From NCBI GenBank assembly GCA_021774355.1, contig JAJFJE010000231.1, forward strand, positions 1 through 7,503: DNA of 7,503 bases. Reading direction: 5' to 3'. Under the pieces are notes generated by a model. That model searched no databases and was not told the DNA's origin. It saw nothing but the letters and a program-made list of their open reading frames with translations. Made by a program: the position numbers and the translations under genes. Source of the DNA: Alphaproteobacteria bacterium (GTDB lineage Bacteria; Pseudomonadota; Alphaproteobacteria; Zavarziniales; Zavarziniaceae). Shown here piece by piece: positions 1-7,327 of this stretch (positions are counted from its first letter, which is position 1; each line of letters opens with the position of its first letter).

Positions 1-2068
1 CGCCTATGTGGTGTTCGGCAAGGGCGGCGGCTTTGCCGCCAGCTTTGCGCCGGATACCGTCGATGGCACGACCGGCTTCACGCTGGTCGGCGCCGCCGCC
101 GGGGACCTCAGCGGGGCCTCCGTCGCCGGGATCGGCGATGTCAATGGCGACGGCTTCGACGACATGGCCGTGCGCGCGCCGGGTGCCGGGCCGGGCGGCA
201 CGACCTATGTCGTGTTCGGCCGGGCCGCCGGCTTCGGGGCGACCGTCGATCTCGGCACGCTCGACCCGGCCACGGGCTTCCGCCTGATCGGGGCCGGGGC
301 GGTCGGCGTCGCTGCCGCGGGCGACATTGACGGCGACACCCTGGGCGACATCGTGGTCGGGACGGACACCGTCGTGTTCGGCCGGGCGGGCGCGGCCGTC
401 GGCGATATCGACGTGACGAATCTTGCCGCCGGTGCCGGCTTCACCATCATCGGCAGCGGCATCCGGGTGGGCGGCATGAATGTCGCCGGGGCGGGTGATA
501 TCAACGGCGACGGCCTGGCCGACCTCGTGGTGGGTGCCCCCCGGGCCGACGATCCCGCCGGCGAAGACAGCTACGGGCAATACCCCCACGGCGTGGGCAT
601 TGTTTATTTCGTCCATGGCCAGCTCGGCGCGCCGATCGCCTGGACCGGGACCAGCCTGGACGAGTTCTATGTCGGCAGCGGCGATGACGATGTCCTGAAT
701 GGCGGCCGCGGCAAGGACCACCTGAAAGGGGTCGGCGGTGACGACCTTCTGATCGGCGGCTCGGGCAGCGATCTGCTCGACGGTGGCGACGGCAGCGACA
801 CGGTCGGCTTTGCCGGCGCGTCGAACGGCGTGGTCGTCGACCTTGGCGCCGGCACCTCCAGCGGCATCGGGCTGGGCAATGACGTCCTGGTCAGCATCGA
901 GAACGTGCTGGGCACCGGCCTGGCCGATGATATCACCGGCGACGACGGCGCCAACCGGCTGGACGGTGCCGGCGGGGCCGACACCATACGGGGTGGCCTG
1001 GGCGACGACAGCTATGTCGTCGACGATCCCGGCGACGTCGTGGTCGAGGCGCGCGACGCCGGCATCGACACGGTGCTGACCGGCCTGCCGGCCTATGCCC
1101 TCGGTGCCGATGTCGAAAACCTGACGATCCTGAGTGCGGCCGGTGCGGTCGGCACCGGCAACAGCCTGGCCAATGTGGTCACCGGCGGCGACGGCGACGA
1201 TCACCTGAATGGCGGGCGCGGCGCCGACATCCTGCGGGGCGGCGCCGGCAATGACAGCTACCGCGTCGTTCACCCGGGCGAAGTCGTCGACGAGGCCGGC
1301 GGCGGCGGCATCGACACGGTCGAGACGACGGTCCGATACACCCTGGGGGCCGCGCTCGAGAATCTGGTGCTGCGCGGCACCGGCGCGATCGCCGGCACCG
1401 GCAATGAACTCGCCAATGTCATGAAGGGCAACATCGGCAACAACACGCTGATCGGCCTGGGCGGCGACGACAACCTGACCGGCGGCAATGGCGACGACAA
1501 GATGCTGGGCGGCGACGGCAACGACGTGCTCAGCGGCGGCATCTCCCAGTTCGGCGACCACGACATGCTGCGCGGCGGCTTGGGCGACGACACCTATATC
1601 GTGTTCGACGGCAACGACGTGGTGAGCGAGGCCCATGGCGGCGGCATCGACACGGTCAGGATCGTCTCGACCATGGGCTATACCTTGCCGTCCGGCGTCG
1701 AAAATATCGTCGCCCTGTGGGGTCGCGGCGGGCTGACCGGCAACAGCCTGGACAACACGATCATGGCCAGCAGCCGCGGCTATGATGACGTCATCAACGG
1801 GATGCGCGGCAATGACGTTCTGAGCGGCCGGGGTGGCGCGGATATATTCGTCTTCGGTCCCGGCTTCGGCCACGACCGGATCACCGATTTCGCGCCGGAA
1901 GACAGGATCCGGTTCGAAGGCGGCCTGTTTGCCGATGCCGACGACGTCATGGCCCATGCCGCACAGGTGGGGAACCAGGTCGTTATCAGCTACAGCGCAG
2001 GCAACGCGATCACGATCAGCGGCTACCAGATTGGTGATCTGGCTGCCGACGATTTCCTGTTCGCGTAG
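1..2068 (+). CDS. FG-GAP / RTX repeat secreted protein, 5'-truncated by window edge
   Basis: The frame is open from base 2 with no convincing start, so the N-terminus lies upstream. The first codons read AYVVFGKGGGF, which is the middle of an FG-GAP blade. Counting residues from base 2, three calcium-loop motifs of the DxNGDGxxD type lie at about 45, 107 and 165. RTX glycine/aspartate nonapeptides (GG.G.D.L.GG) start near 225. They alternate with three larger modules beginning S/T-Y-x-V near 337, 419 and 531, each with a G-I-D-T-V motif and a following GTGN-LAN-type segment. The last ~75 residues (GADIFVFGPGFGHDRITDF onward, ending DDFLFA) resemble the C-terminal targeting domain of type I secreted RTX proteins. 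No hydrophobic segment is visible. By alignment with the downstream paralogue roughly 250 residues are missing upstream. Family knowledge suggests a calcium-dependent extracellular adhesin or surface protein; the exact function is unknown. No enzyme domain is seen. Confidence 0.88.
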   Translation, partial: AYVVFGKGGGFAASFAPDTVDGTTGFTLVGAAAGDLSGASVAGIGDVNGDGFDDMAVRAPGAGPGGTTYVVFGRAAGFGATVDLGTLDPATGFRLIGAGAVGVAAAGDIDGDTLGDIVVGTDTVVFGRAGAAVGDIDVTNLAAGAGFTIIGSGIRVGGMNVAGAGDINGDGLADLVVGAPRADDPAGEDSYGQYPHGVGIVYFVHGQLGAPIAWTGTSLDEFYVGSGDDDVLNGGRGKDHLKGVGGDDLLIGGSGSDLLDGGDGSDTVGFAGASNGVVVDLGAGTSSGIGLGNDVLVSIENVLGTGLADDITGDDGANRLDGAGGADTIRGGLGDDSYVVDDPGDVVVEARDAGIDTVLTGLPAYALGADVENLTILSAAGAVGTGNSLANVVTGGDGDDHLNGGRGADILRGGAGNDSYRVVHPGEVVDEAGGGGIDTVETTVRYTLGAALENLVLRGTGAIAGTGNELANVMKGNIGNNTLIGLGGDDNLTGGNGDDKMLGGDGNDVLSGGISQFGDHDMLRGGLGDDTYIVFDGNDVVSEAHGGGIDTVRIVSTMGYTLPSGVENIVALWGRGGLTGNSLDNTIMASSRGYDDVINGMRGNDVLSGRGGADIFVFGPGFGHDRITDFAPEDRIRFEGGLFADADDVMAHAAQVGNQVVISYSAGNAITISGYQIGDLAADDFLFA

Positions 2069-2153
2069 GGCCGGCACCAGGCCTTCGGATCGCCATTTCC
2101 CGTTGGACTTGCGCCGGTCCGCGCGCTACGACACTTGGGCGGCGAGCGGTTCC

Positions 2154-2159
2154 GGAGGA
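2154..2159 (+). promoter_or_regulatory. Ribosome binding site for the second FG-GAP/RTX gene
   Basis: GGAGGA lies four bases before the ATG at 2164. This strong Shine-Dalgarno match fixes the start of the 1026-residue protein. The 95-base gap after the upstream paralogue's stop shows no clear hairpin-plus-T-run terminator, so cotranscription of the two genes is possible. Confidence 0.75.
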
Positions 2160-2163
2160 CCAC

Positions 2164-5100
2164 ATGCCAGCCTTTCCGGTAACGGTTGAGCTCGCCGATC
2201 TTGACGGCCAAGACGGCTTTCGTCTGGTGGGGGCGCCCGGGGACGGCCGCTTCGGCTTCTCGATCGCCGTCCTTGGCGACGTCAATGGCGACGGCGCCGA
2301 CGATCTGGGGATCATGGCCAACGGCACGGAAACCGTATGGCTCGGCCAGCAGGGGCCGCTGGCGCCATCGCTCCCCGTCGACATGCCCTTTCCGGTTACC
2401 GATAACGCCGCCGGCCTGCCCGACAATCTCACCTATTATGACAGTCGGATCGTGGCGATCGGCGACGTTAACGGCGATGGCTTCGCCGATTTCGACCGCC
2501 ACATCTTTTATGAAACGGACACTTATTACGAATACGCATATGGCGATTCCTGGGTCGAGATCATGTTTTATGACTTCGCCACGATCCAATATGGGGGCGG
2601 AACTGCGGCGACGGCGGGCAAGCGTTTCGGCGACAGCGGGCTGGAAGCAGTCGACGAGACGTGGTTGGGCGCGGTCGGCGATATCAATGGCGACGGCTTC
2701 GACGATATAACCGTCTCTGTCGACGCCGCCTTTCCGCCCAGAAGCACCCTCAAGGTCGTCTTCGGCAGCGCCACGGGCCTTCCCGGAAGTGCCAACCGCA
2801 GCGCCGAAGCGAGCCTTGGCTTCACCGGTGCGTCGGTCCGGGAGATCCATGGCGCCGGTGACTTCAATGGCGACGGCCTTGCCGACCTGGTGGTCGAGAG
2901 CGGCCATTACAACGGCGGCGACGCCTATGTGATCTTCGGCCGGTCGGACCTCGCCGCCGGGACCTTCGACGTTACGTCTCTCGACGGCGCCAACGGCTTC
3001 AGATTGCCCGCGGCGATGGATGCAAGATCGGTCGGCGACGTCAACGGCGACGGCCTGGACGACATTGTCGTCGCCTTGTGGGGGCGGGCGCCCGCCGACC
3101 CGTTCTATGTCGTCTATGGCCGGACGGACAGCCCGGCAGTGATCGACGCGGGGGCGGTGGATGGCAGCAACGGCTTCCCCATGGTCACTGGCGGGCGGGG
3201 GGTAAGCGCCGCCGGCGATATCAATGGCGACATGCTGGGCGATCTCATCGTCGGCGCGGACGAGGTGGTGTTCGGGCGGCCGAATGTCGGGGCCGCCGGC
3301 CTCGATGCCGGCAGCGTCGACGGCGACAACGGCTTCTACATTGCGGCCACCGGGATCGATGTCAGCGGCTGGGACGGCTGGAACATCCAGGCGGCGGGCG
3401 ACGTCAACGGCGATGGCATCGACGACATTGTGATCGGAACGCCGCGCGAAAATACGGTCCACGTCATTCTGGGCCATGCTGCGACGGCGGTGAACTGGGT
3501 CGGCACCGTGGCCCGCGAAAACCATGGCGGCAGCCCGGAAAACGACGTTCTGAACGGCATGGGCGGCAATGACTATCTCAGGGGTCTGGGCGGCGACGAT
3601 ATCCTGATCGGCGGTCCCGGCGGCGACATTCTCGATGGCGGCGCCGGCAACGACACGGTCGGTTTCGGCAGCACCGGCAACGCGGTCACGGTCGACCTTG
3701 CCGCCGGGACATCGACCGGTCATGCCCTGGGCAACGACACCCTCATCAGCATCGAGAACATGATCGGCACGGGCGGGGCAGACGACCTCGGGGGCAACGG
3801 TGGCGACAACCGCATCGATGGCGGTCCAGGCGCCGACCGCATGGCCGGACACCTGGGCAATGATAGCTATGTCGTCGATAATCCCGGCGACGTGGTGATC
3901 GAAAGCCGCAACCAGGGGATCGACAGCGTCGAGGCCACCCTGGCCGCCTATGTCCTGGGGGCCAATGTCGAAAACCTGATCTACACCGGCGCCGGCGCTT
4001 TCGATGCCACCGGCAATGCGCTGGCGAATGTCATCACCGGCGGCGCCGGCGACGACGCGCTGAACGGCGGGCGCGGTGCCGATGTGCTGCGCGGCGGGCT
4101 GGGCGACGACCGCTATGTGGTCGACCATCCCGGCGATGTCGTGGCGGAGGTGGCGGATGCGGGCTTCGATACCGTCGAGACGACCCTGAACTATACGCTG
4201 GGCGCCAATATCGAAGGCCTGCTGCTGCGCGGCACGGCGGCCCTGTCGGGGATCGGCAACGCGTTGGCCAACCGGCTGACGGGTAACGCTGCCAATAACA
4301 CGCTGAGCGGCCTCGATGGCGCCGACACGCTGCTGGGCAAGGGCGGCAACGACAAGCTGCTCGGCGGCGCCGGCGCCGACCGGCTGGATGGTGGAACCGG
4401 CGACGACATGATGCGCGGGGGCCTGGGCGACGACGTCTATCTCGTCGATTCAGCCGCCGACGTGGCCAGCGAGGCCAATGGCGGGGGTATCGACCTGGTC
4501 GAATCCACGGCGGCGTCGTTTATCCTCGGATCGGGCCTGGAACATCTGACGATCACCACCGGCCAGGCAGCGGCCGCGACCGGCAACAATCTGGCCAACA
4601 CCCTGACCGGCGGCTCCGGCGCCAACGTCCTCATGGGGCTGGCCGGCAACGACCTGCTGATCGGCGGCGCCGGCAACGACACGCTGGATGGCGGCGAGGG
4701 CGCCGACGTCATGCGCGGCGGCACCGGTAACGACACCTATGTGGTCAACCGCCCCGACGATGTCGTCGACGAGAGCGGCGGCGGCGGCACCGACACCATC
4801 ATCCTCACCGCGGGCGGCCGCTACGTCCTGCCCGATGGCATCGAGAACGTCATTCTCGGGAATGCCCCGTTCGGCGACGTCGTCGGGAATGCCCTCAACA
4901 ACCACATGACCGGCACCACCGACAGCGACATTTTCGAGGGCCTGGGCGGCGCCGATGTCTTTACCGGCGACCCGACGCCCTTTGGCAGCAGCGACATTTA
5001 TCGCTACAGCGCGGCCGGCTTCGGCAAGGACACGGTGACTGATTTCGTCGCCGACGATACCGGGACGCCCCGGGATATTCTCCAATTCCGTACCAGCGTC

Positions 5101-5244
5101 TTCGCCGATGCGGCGGACGTGCTCGCCCACACCGCCCAGGTGGGTGCCGACGTGGTCGTCACCTACAGCGCCTTCGACAAGATTACCCTGAACAATGTCG
5201 CCCTGGCCGATTTCGGTGCCGACAACCTGTTCTTCTACACCTGA
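2164..5244 (+). CDS. FG-GAP beta-propeller / RTX calcium-binding secreted protein, complete paralogue
   Basis: This is a complete 1026-residue protein starting MPAFPVTVELADLDG with no signal peptide, as expected for type I secretion substrates, whose signal is C-terminal. Seven DxNGDGxxD calcium loops start at about residues 38, 100, 172, 232, 291, 351 and 412. The spacing is about 60 residues (72 once), which fits one seven-bladed integrin-alpha-like propeller. RTX nonapeptides run from about 460 to 500 (ENDVLNGMGGNDYLRG) and recur downstream. Four larger modules with YVVD-PGDVV-type openings start near 568, 650, 758 and 858. The C-terminal ~95 residues (GADVF, then DIYRYSAAGFGKDTVTDF, ending ADNLFFYT) match the RTX C-terminal export domain in general pattern. 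The protein aligns with the preceding gene along the shared length, so the pair is a tandem duplication. A role in adhesion, biofilm or the surface layer is inferred only. The transporter is not in this window. Confidence 0.93.
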   Translation: MPAFPVTVELADLDGQDGFRLVGAPGDGRFGFSIAVLGDVNGDGADDLGIMANGTETVWLGQQGPLAPSLPVDMPFPVTDNAAGLPDNLTYYDSRIVAIGDVNGDGFADFDRHIFYETDTYYEYAYGDSWVEIMFYDFATIQYGGGTAATAGKRFGDSGLEAVDETWLGAVGDINGDGFDDITVSVDAAFPPRSTLKVVFGSATGLPGSANRSAEASLGFTGASVREIHGAGDFNGDGLADLVVESGHYNGGDAYVIFGRSDLAAGTFDVTSLDGANGFRLPAAMDARSVGDVNGDGLDDIVVALWGRAPADPFYVVYGRTDSPAVIDAGAVDGSNGFPMVTGGRGVSAAGDINGDMLGDLIVGADEVVFGRPNVGAAGLDAGSVDGDNGFYIAATGIDVSGWDGWNIQAAGDVNGDGIDDIVIGTPRENTVHVILGHAATAVNWVGTVARENHGGSPENDVLNGMGGNDYLRGLGGDDILIGGPGGDILDGGAGNDTVGFGSTGNAVTVDLAAGTSTGHALGNDTLISIENMIGTGGADDLGGNGGDNRIDGGPGADRMAGHLGNDSYVVDNPGDVVIESRNQGIDSVEATLAAYVLGANVENLIYTGAGAFDATGNALANVITGGAGDDALNGGRGADVLRGGLGDDRYVVDHPGDVVAEVADAGFDTVETTLNYTLGANIEGLLLRGTAALSGIGNALANRLTGNAANNTLSGLDGADTLLGKGGNDKLLGGAGADRLDGGTGDDMMRGGLGDDVYLVDSAADVASEANGGGIDLVESTAASFILGSGLEHLTITTGQAAAATGNNLANTLTGGSGANVLMGLAGNDLLIGGAGNDTLDGGEGADVMRGGTGNDTYVVNRPDDVVDESGGGGTDTIILTAGGRYVLPDGIENVILGNAPFGDVVGNALNNHMTGTTDSDIFEGLGGADVFTGDPTPFGSSDIYRYSAAGFGKDTVTDFVADDTGTPRDILQFRTSVFADAADVLAHTAQVGADVVVTYSAFDKITLNNVALADFGADNLFFYT

Positions 5245-5377
5245 GAGCTTTGGGTCTCTCCGCTTTGCCCGGGTCCCGGCCGGCTGGATGCGCGGCGACC
5301 CCGCGATCGCTCCGGGCGTGCTTGCCCCGGCGCCGCCCCATTTCTGATGTCTTCCGGTGGCAGTATGGTCGTCGACC

Positions 5378-5383
5378 GAGGAG
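5378..5383 (+). promoter_or_regulatory. Ribosome binding site deciding the start of the SpoIIAA-like gene
   Basis: GAGGAG lies five bases before the ATG at 5389 and eight before a second ATG at 5392. The in-frame ATGs at 5347 and 5365 have no comparable upstream purine run. The start is therefore placed at 5389, with 5392 as an equally usable alternative. Confidence 0.65.
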
Positions 5384-5388
5384 ACCGG

Positions 5389-5754
5389 ATGATGATCGAG
5401 CAATTGCAGGATTTTCCCGATGGCGTGCTGGGCTTTGTCTGCCACGGCACGATCAGCGCCGCCGACTATCAGACCGTTCTGGTCCCGGCGGTGGCGGCCG
5501 CCGCCCGGGCACACCGGGATCTGCGCCTCTACTACCAGGTCGGCAGCGACGTCGGCGGCTTCGAGGCCGGGGCGATGTGGGAGGATTTCAAGGTCGGCAT
5601 GGGCCATCTGTTCCACTGGCACCGGGTCGCCGTGGTGACCGACGTCGCGTGGATCCGCCAGGCCGTGGGCGCGCTGCGGGTGCTGATGCCCGGCGCAGTA
5701 CGGGTCTTTCCCCTGGCCGAGGCGGCAGAGGCCCGGGCCTGGGTCGCCGCCTGA
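5389..5754 (+). CDS. SpoIIAA-like (STAS/SEC14-type fold) protein
   Basis: This is a 121-residue cytosolic protein (MMIEQLQDFPDGVLGFVCHG...). It fits the SpoIIAA-like family (DUF3478 / STAS-like domain) over its full length, and the family is usually about 120 residues. Recognisable features are the N-terminal beta strand with 'G..G.I...DY', a central 'LYYQVG', and the C-terminal block AVVTDVAWIRQAV followed by LMPGAVRVFPLAEAAEARAW, which is very typical of the family. No membrane segment or signal peptide is seen. The fold is related to anti-sigma antagonist STAS domains, and lipid binding has been proposed for some relatives, but the physiological role is not established. The upstream gap of 144 bases after the RTX gene shows no strong terminator or promoter. 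The gene is followed 66 bases later by pabB, without an obvious functional link. Confidence 0.82.
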   Translation: MMIEQLQDFPDGVLGFVCHGTISAADYQTVLVPAVAAAARAHRDLRLYYQVGSDVGGFEAGAMWEDFKVGMGHLFHWHRVAVVTDVAWIRQAVGALRVLMPGAVRVFPLAEAAEARAWVAA

Positions 5755-5820
5755 CGGTTCCGGTCGGCGCCCGGTAAATCAGGCTGTCGCAGGCGCGGGC
5801 GCCGTGGCAGAACGGGCGCC

Positions 5821-7185
5821 ATGGAGATCGTGCCCATCGCCGAGACCGAGCCGTTGCAGGCCGCCGCCAAGCTGCGGCACCTGGCCGATCTGGTGTTCCT
5901 CGACAGCGCCCGGAGGGATGGCCCGCTGGGCCGCTATTCCTGGGTCGCGGCCGACCCGGTCGGACGCTTCGAAATCCGCGCCGGCCAGGGGATCTGGCAG
6001 GGCCGTCCGGTCGCCGGCGATCCGTTCGAGGCCTTGCGCCGTCTTCTGGACCAGGTCCCGGGCACCCTGCCTGCGGGACTGCCGCCCTTTGCCGGTGGTG
6101 CCATCGGCTATCTGGGCTACGAGGCGGGTCGGCTGTGCGAGGTTCAGCCCCTGCCCCCAGGGGGGCTGGCGGTGCCGGATGCCCTGTTCGGGCTCTACGA
6201 CCGGGTGGTCTGTTTCGACCATCAGACCGGCCGGGCCCATATTGTGGCGCGCAACTGGCCTGGCCACGAGGGCCAGGCAGCCGCCCGCGCCGCCGAATGG
6301 GCGGCCCTGCTGGCGGGCCCGCCGGTGGTCCTGCCGAAGGCCCCGGCGATCACCGGCTGGCGGGCCAATTTCGACCGGCCAGGCTATCAGGCGGCGGTTG
6401 CCCGGGTGATCGCGGCGATCCTCGACGGCGAATTGTTCCAGGCCAATATCGCCCAGCGTTTCGAGACCGAGCTGCCGGCCGGCTTCGATGCCTTTGCCCT
6501 TTATGCCCGGCTGCGGGCGGTCAATCCGGCGCCCTTTGCGGCGTTTCTCGATTTCGGCGACCTGGTGGTGGCGTCGAGTTCGCCCGAGCGCTTCCTGTCC
6601 CTGCGCGGCGAGACGATCGAGGCGCGTCCGATCAAGGGCACCGGCGCCCGCCCCGCCGATGCCACGGCCGACCGGGCGGCGGCGGCGGCGCTCCTGGCCT
6701 CGGTCAAGGACCGGGCCGAGAATGTCATGATCGTCGACCTGCTGCGCAACGACCTGTCCAAGGTGGCCCGGCCGGGCAGCGTGACGGTGCCGGTGCTGTG
6801 CGGCCTCGAATCCTATGCCGGGGTGCATCATCTGGTGTCGGTGGTGCGGGCCGCCATGACTCCGGGCCGCGACGCCATCGACCTGGTGCGCGCCGCCTTT
6901 CCCGGGGGCTCGGTCACGGGCGCGCCCAAGCCCCGCGCCATGGCCTTGATCGCGGCGATCGAGCAGGTCCCGCGGGGCGTCTATTGCGGCGCGATCGGGG
7001 CGTTTGGTTTCGACGGCGGTGCCGAGTTCTCGATCGCCATCCGGACCCTGTCGTTCCAGGGCGGCCTCGCCCGCTTCCATGTCGGCGGCGGCGTCACCAC
7101 CCTGTCCGATCCCGGCGCGGAATATGACGAGACCCTGACCAAGGCGGCCCGCCTCTTCGCCGCCTGTGCCGGTGACGCGCCGTGA
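5821..7185 (+). CDS. pabB: Aminodeoxychorismate synthase component I (PabB)
   Basis: This 454-residue protein converts chorismate plus ammonia to 4-amino-4-deoxychorismate, the first committed step to p-aminobenzoate and folate; the ammonia normally comes from the glutamine amidotransferase PabA. The N-terminal half is the anthranilate/ADC synthase N-domain (LGRYSWVAADP, then FAGGAIGYLGYEAGR). The chorismate-binding domain follows with FQANIAQRF near 206-214, SSPERF near 253, PIKGT with Lys272, AENVMIVDLLRNDL near 300-312, GVHHLVSVV with His336, FPGGSVTGAPK near 360-370, and GGGVTTLSDPGAEYDET near 422-438. Lys272 in PIKGT corresponds to the lysine nucleophile of PabB, whereas TrpE enzymes have PIAGT, so anthranilate synthase is disfavoured. 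Length is normal for unfused PabB and no amidotransferase domain is attached. The start at 5821 has only a weak Shine-Dalgarno, but it gives the usual N-terminal length. The stop overlaps the pabA GTG start, which implies translational coupling before pabA was broken. Confidence 0.93.
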   Translation: MEIVPIAETEPLQAAAKLRHLADLVFLDSARRDGPLGRYSWVAADPVGRFEIRAGQGIWQGRPVAGDPFEALRRLLDQVPGTLPAGLPPFAGGAIGYLGYEAGRLCEVQPLPPGGLAVPDALFGLYDRVVCFDHQTGRAHIVARNWPGHEGQAAARAAEWAALLAGPPVVLPKAPAITGWRANFDRPGYQAAVARVIAAILDGELFQANIAQRFETELPAGFDAFALYARLRAVNPAPFAAFLDFGDLVVASSSPERFLSLRGETIEARPIKGTGARPADATADRAAAAALLASVKDRAENVMIVDLLRNDLSKVARPGSVTVPVLCGLESYAGVHHLVSVVRAAMTPGRDAIDLVRAAFPGGSVTGAPKPRAMALIAAIEQVPRGVYCGAIGAFGFDGGAEFSIAIRTLSFQGGLARFHVGGGVTTLSDPGAEYDETLTKAARLFAACAGDAP

Positions 7186-7211
7186 TCCTGGTGATCGATA
7201 ACTACGAATAG
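7182..7211 (+). pseudogene. pabA: 5' fragment of pabA/trpG-type glutamine amidotransferase, interrupted
   Basis: A GTG start overlaps the pabB stop as GTGA, the classic coupled arrangement. It reads MILVIDNYE and then TAG. Functional PabA/TrpG proteins start M-I-L-x-I-D-N-Y-D-S-F-T-Y-N and continue for about 190 residues. Here the match ends after the Tyr codon and the first two bases of the expected Asp codon (7206-7207). The following sequence has no amidotransferase similarity in any frame, so the rest of the gene is absent from this place. The fragment lacks the catalytic Cys, His and Glu. The context (pabB directly upstream, phage-type integrase downstream, abrupt composition change) indicates interruption by an integrative element rather than a point mutation. 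The remaining pabA codons may lie at the far end of the element. Confidence 0.78.
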
Positions 7212-7234
7212 CGTCCACTGGAGGCTTTCGAGTT

Positions 7235-7283
7235 CCAAGGAAGAAGTGTAAGTTTTTGATTTAACAGAAGTTCAGTTCCTTGG
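7235..7283. repeat. Inverted repeat inside the element end
   Basis: CCAAGGAA at 7235-7242 and TTCCTTGG at 7276-7283 are perfect 8-base inverted copies, 33 bases apart. Each is preceded by AGTT. They lie between the insertion boundary and the integrase gene, where integrases and excisionases bind accessory sites. A recombination-protein binding role is inference only, and no T-run follows that would make this a terminator. Confidence 0.4.
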
Positions 7284-7299
7284 TGGTCTGGCAACGTCT

Positions 7300-7327
7300 A
7301 GGACAATCTGCTGCAATTGTGTATATT
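7300..7327 (+). promoter_or_regulatory. Candidate integrase promoter
   Basis: AGGACA (7300-7305, four of six matches to TTGACA) is separated by 16 bases from TATATT (7322-7327, five of six matches to TATAAT). An alternative -10 is TATATAA at 7334-7340. The region is the most AT-rich in the window and lies directly upstream of the integrase. The call rests on consensus matching only, and AT-rich sequence gives such matches by chance. Confidence 0.35.

Noticed and set aside
660..1560. Repeated GGCGGC-GAC/AAC-GAC DNA pattern as a CRISPR or satellite array
   Set aside because: The repetition is codon-periodic and explained by RTX nonapeptide coding. There are no uniform repeats with unique spacers.
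2023..4128. Long open frame of 701 codons on the minus strand
   Set aside because: It lies opposite the RTX genes, has low-complexity Ala/Val/Asp-rich content with no recognisable domain, and spans two plus-strand genes. It is explained by GC-rich codon bias and repeated GGC/GAC codons read in reverse.
5245..5345. GC-rich inverted segments (GGGTC...GACCC) as a terminator after the second RTX gene
   Set aside because: The stem is only five bases with a poorly paired interior and no T-run. It is ordinary for GC-rich intergenic DNA.
4450..5622. 390-codon minus-strand frame
   Set aside because: It crosses the RTX C-terminal coding region and the SpoIIAA-like gene, shows no family motifs, and has the same shadow composition.
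6135..7127. 330-codon plus-strand frame inside pabB
   Set aside because: It is an out-of-frame Arg/Gly/Pro-rich shadow, and pabB motifs are intact in the main frame.
5779..7218. 479-codon minus-strand frame opposite pabB
   Set aside because: It is fully antisense to a gene with clear PabB motifs; its Arg/Gly/His-rich product has no domain resemblance.
7218..7250. TTCGAGTTCC resembling a tRNA T-loop, as a possible tRNA attachment site
   Set aside because: No acceptor, D or anticodon arm can be found around it on either strand, and the host gene at the boundary is clearly pabA.
7212..7259. Short continuation of the pabA frame after TAG (RPLEAFEFQGRSVSF, then TGA)
   Set aside because: It is only 15 codons, has no start or ribosome site and no resemblance to PabA, which should read SFTYN here. 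A replacement gene end supplied by the element cannot be excluded but is not supported.
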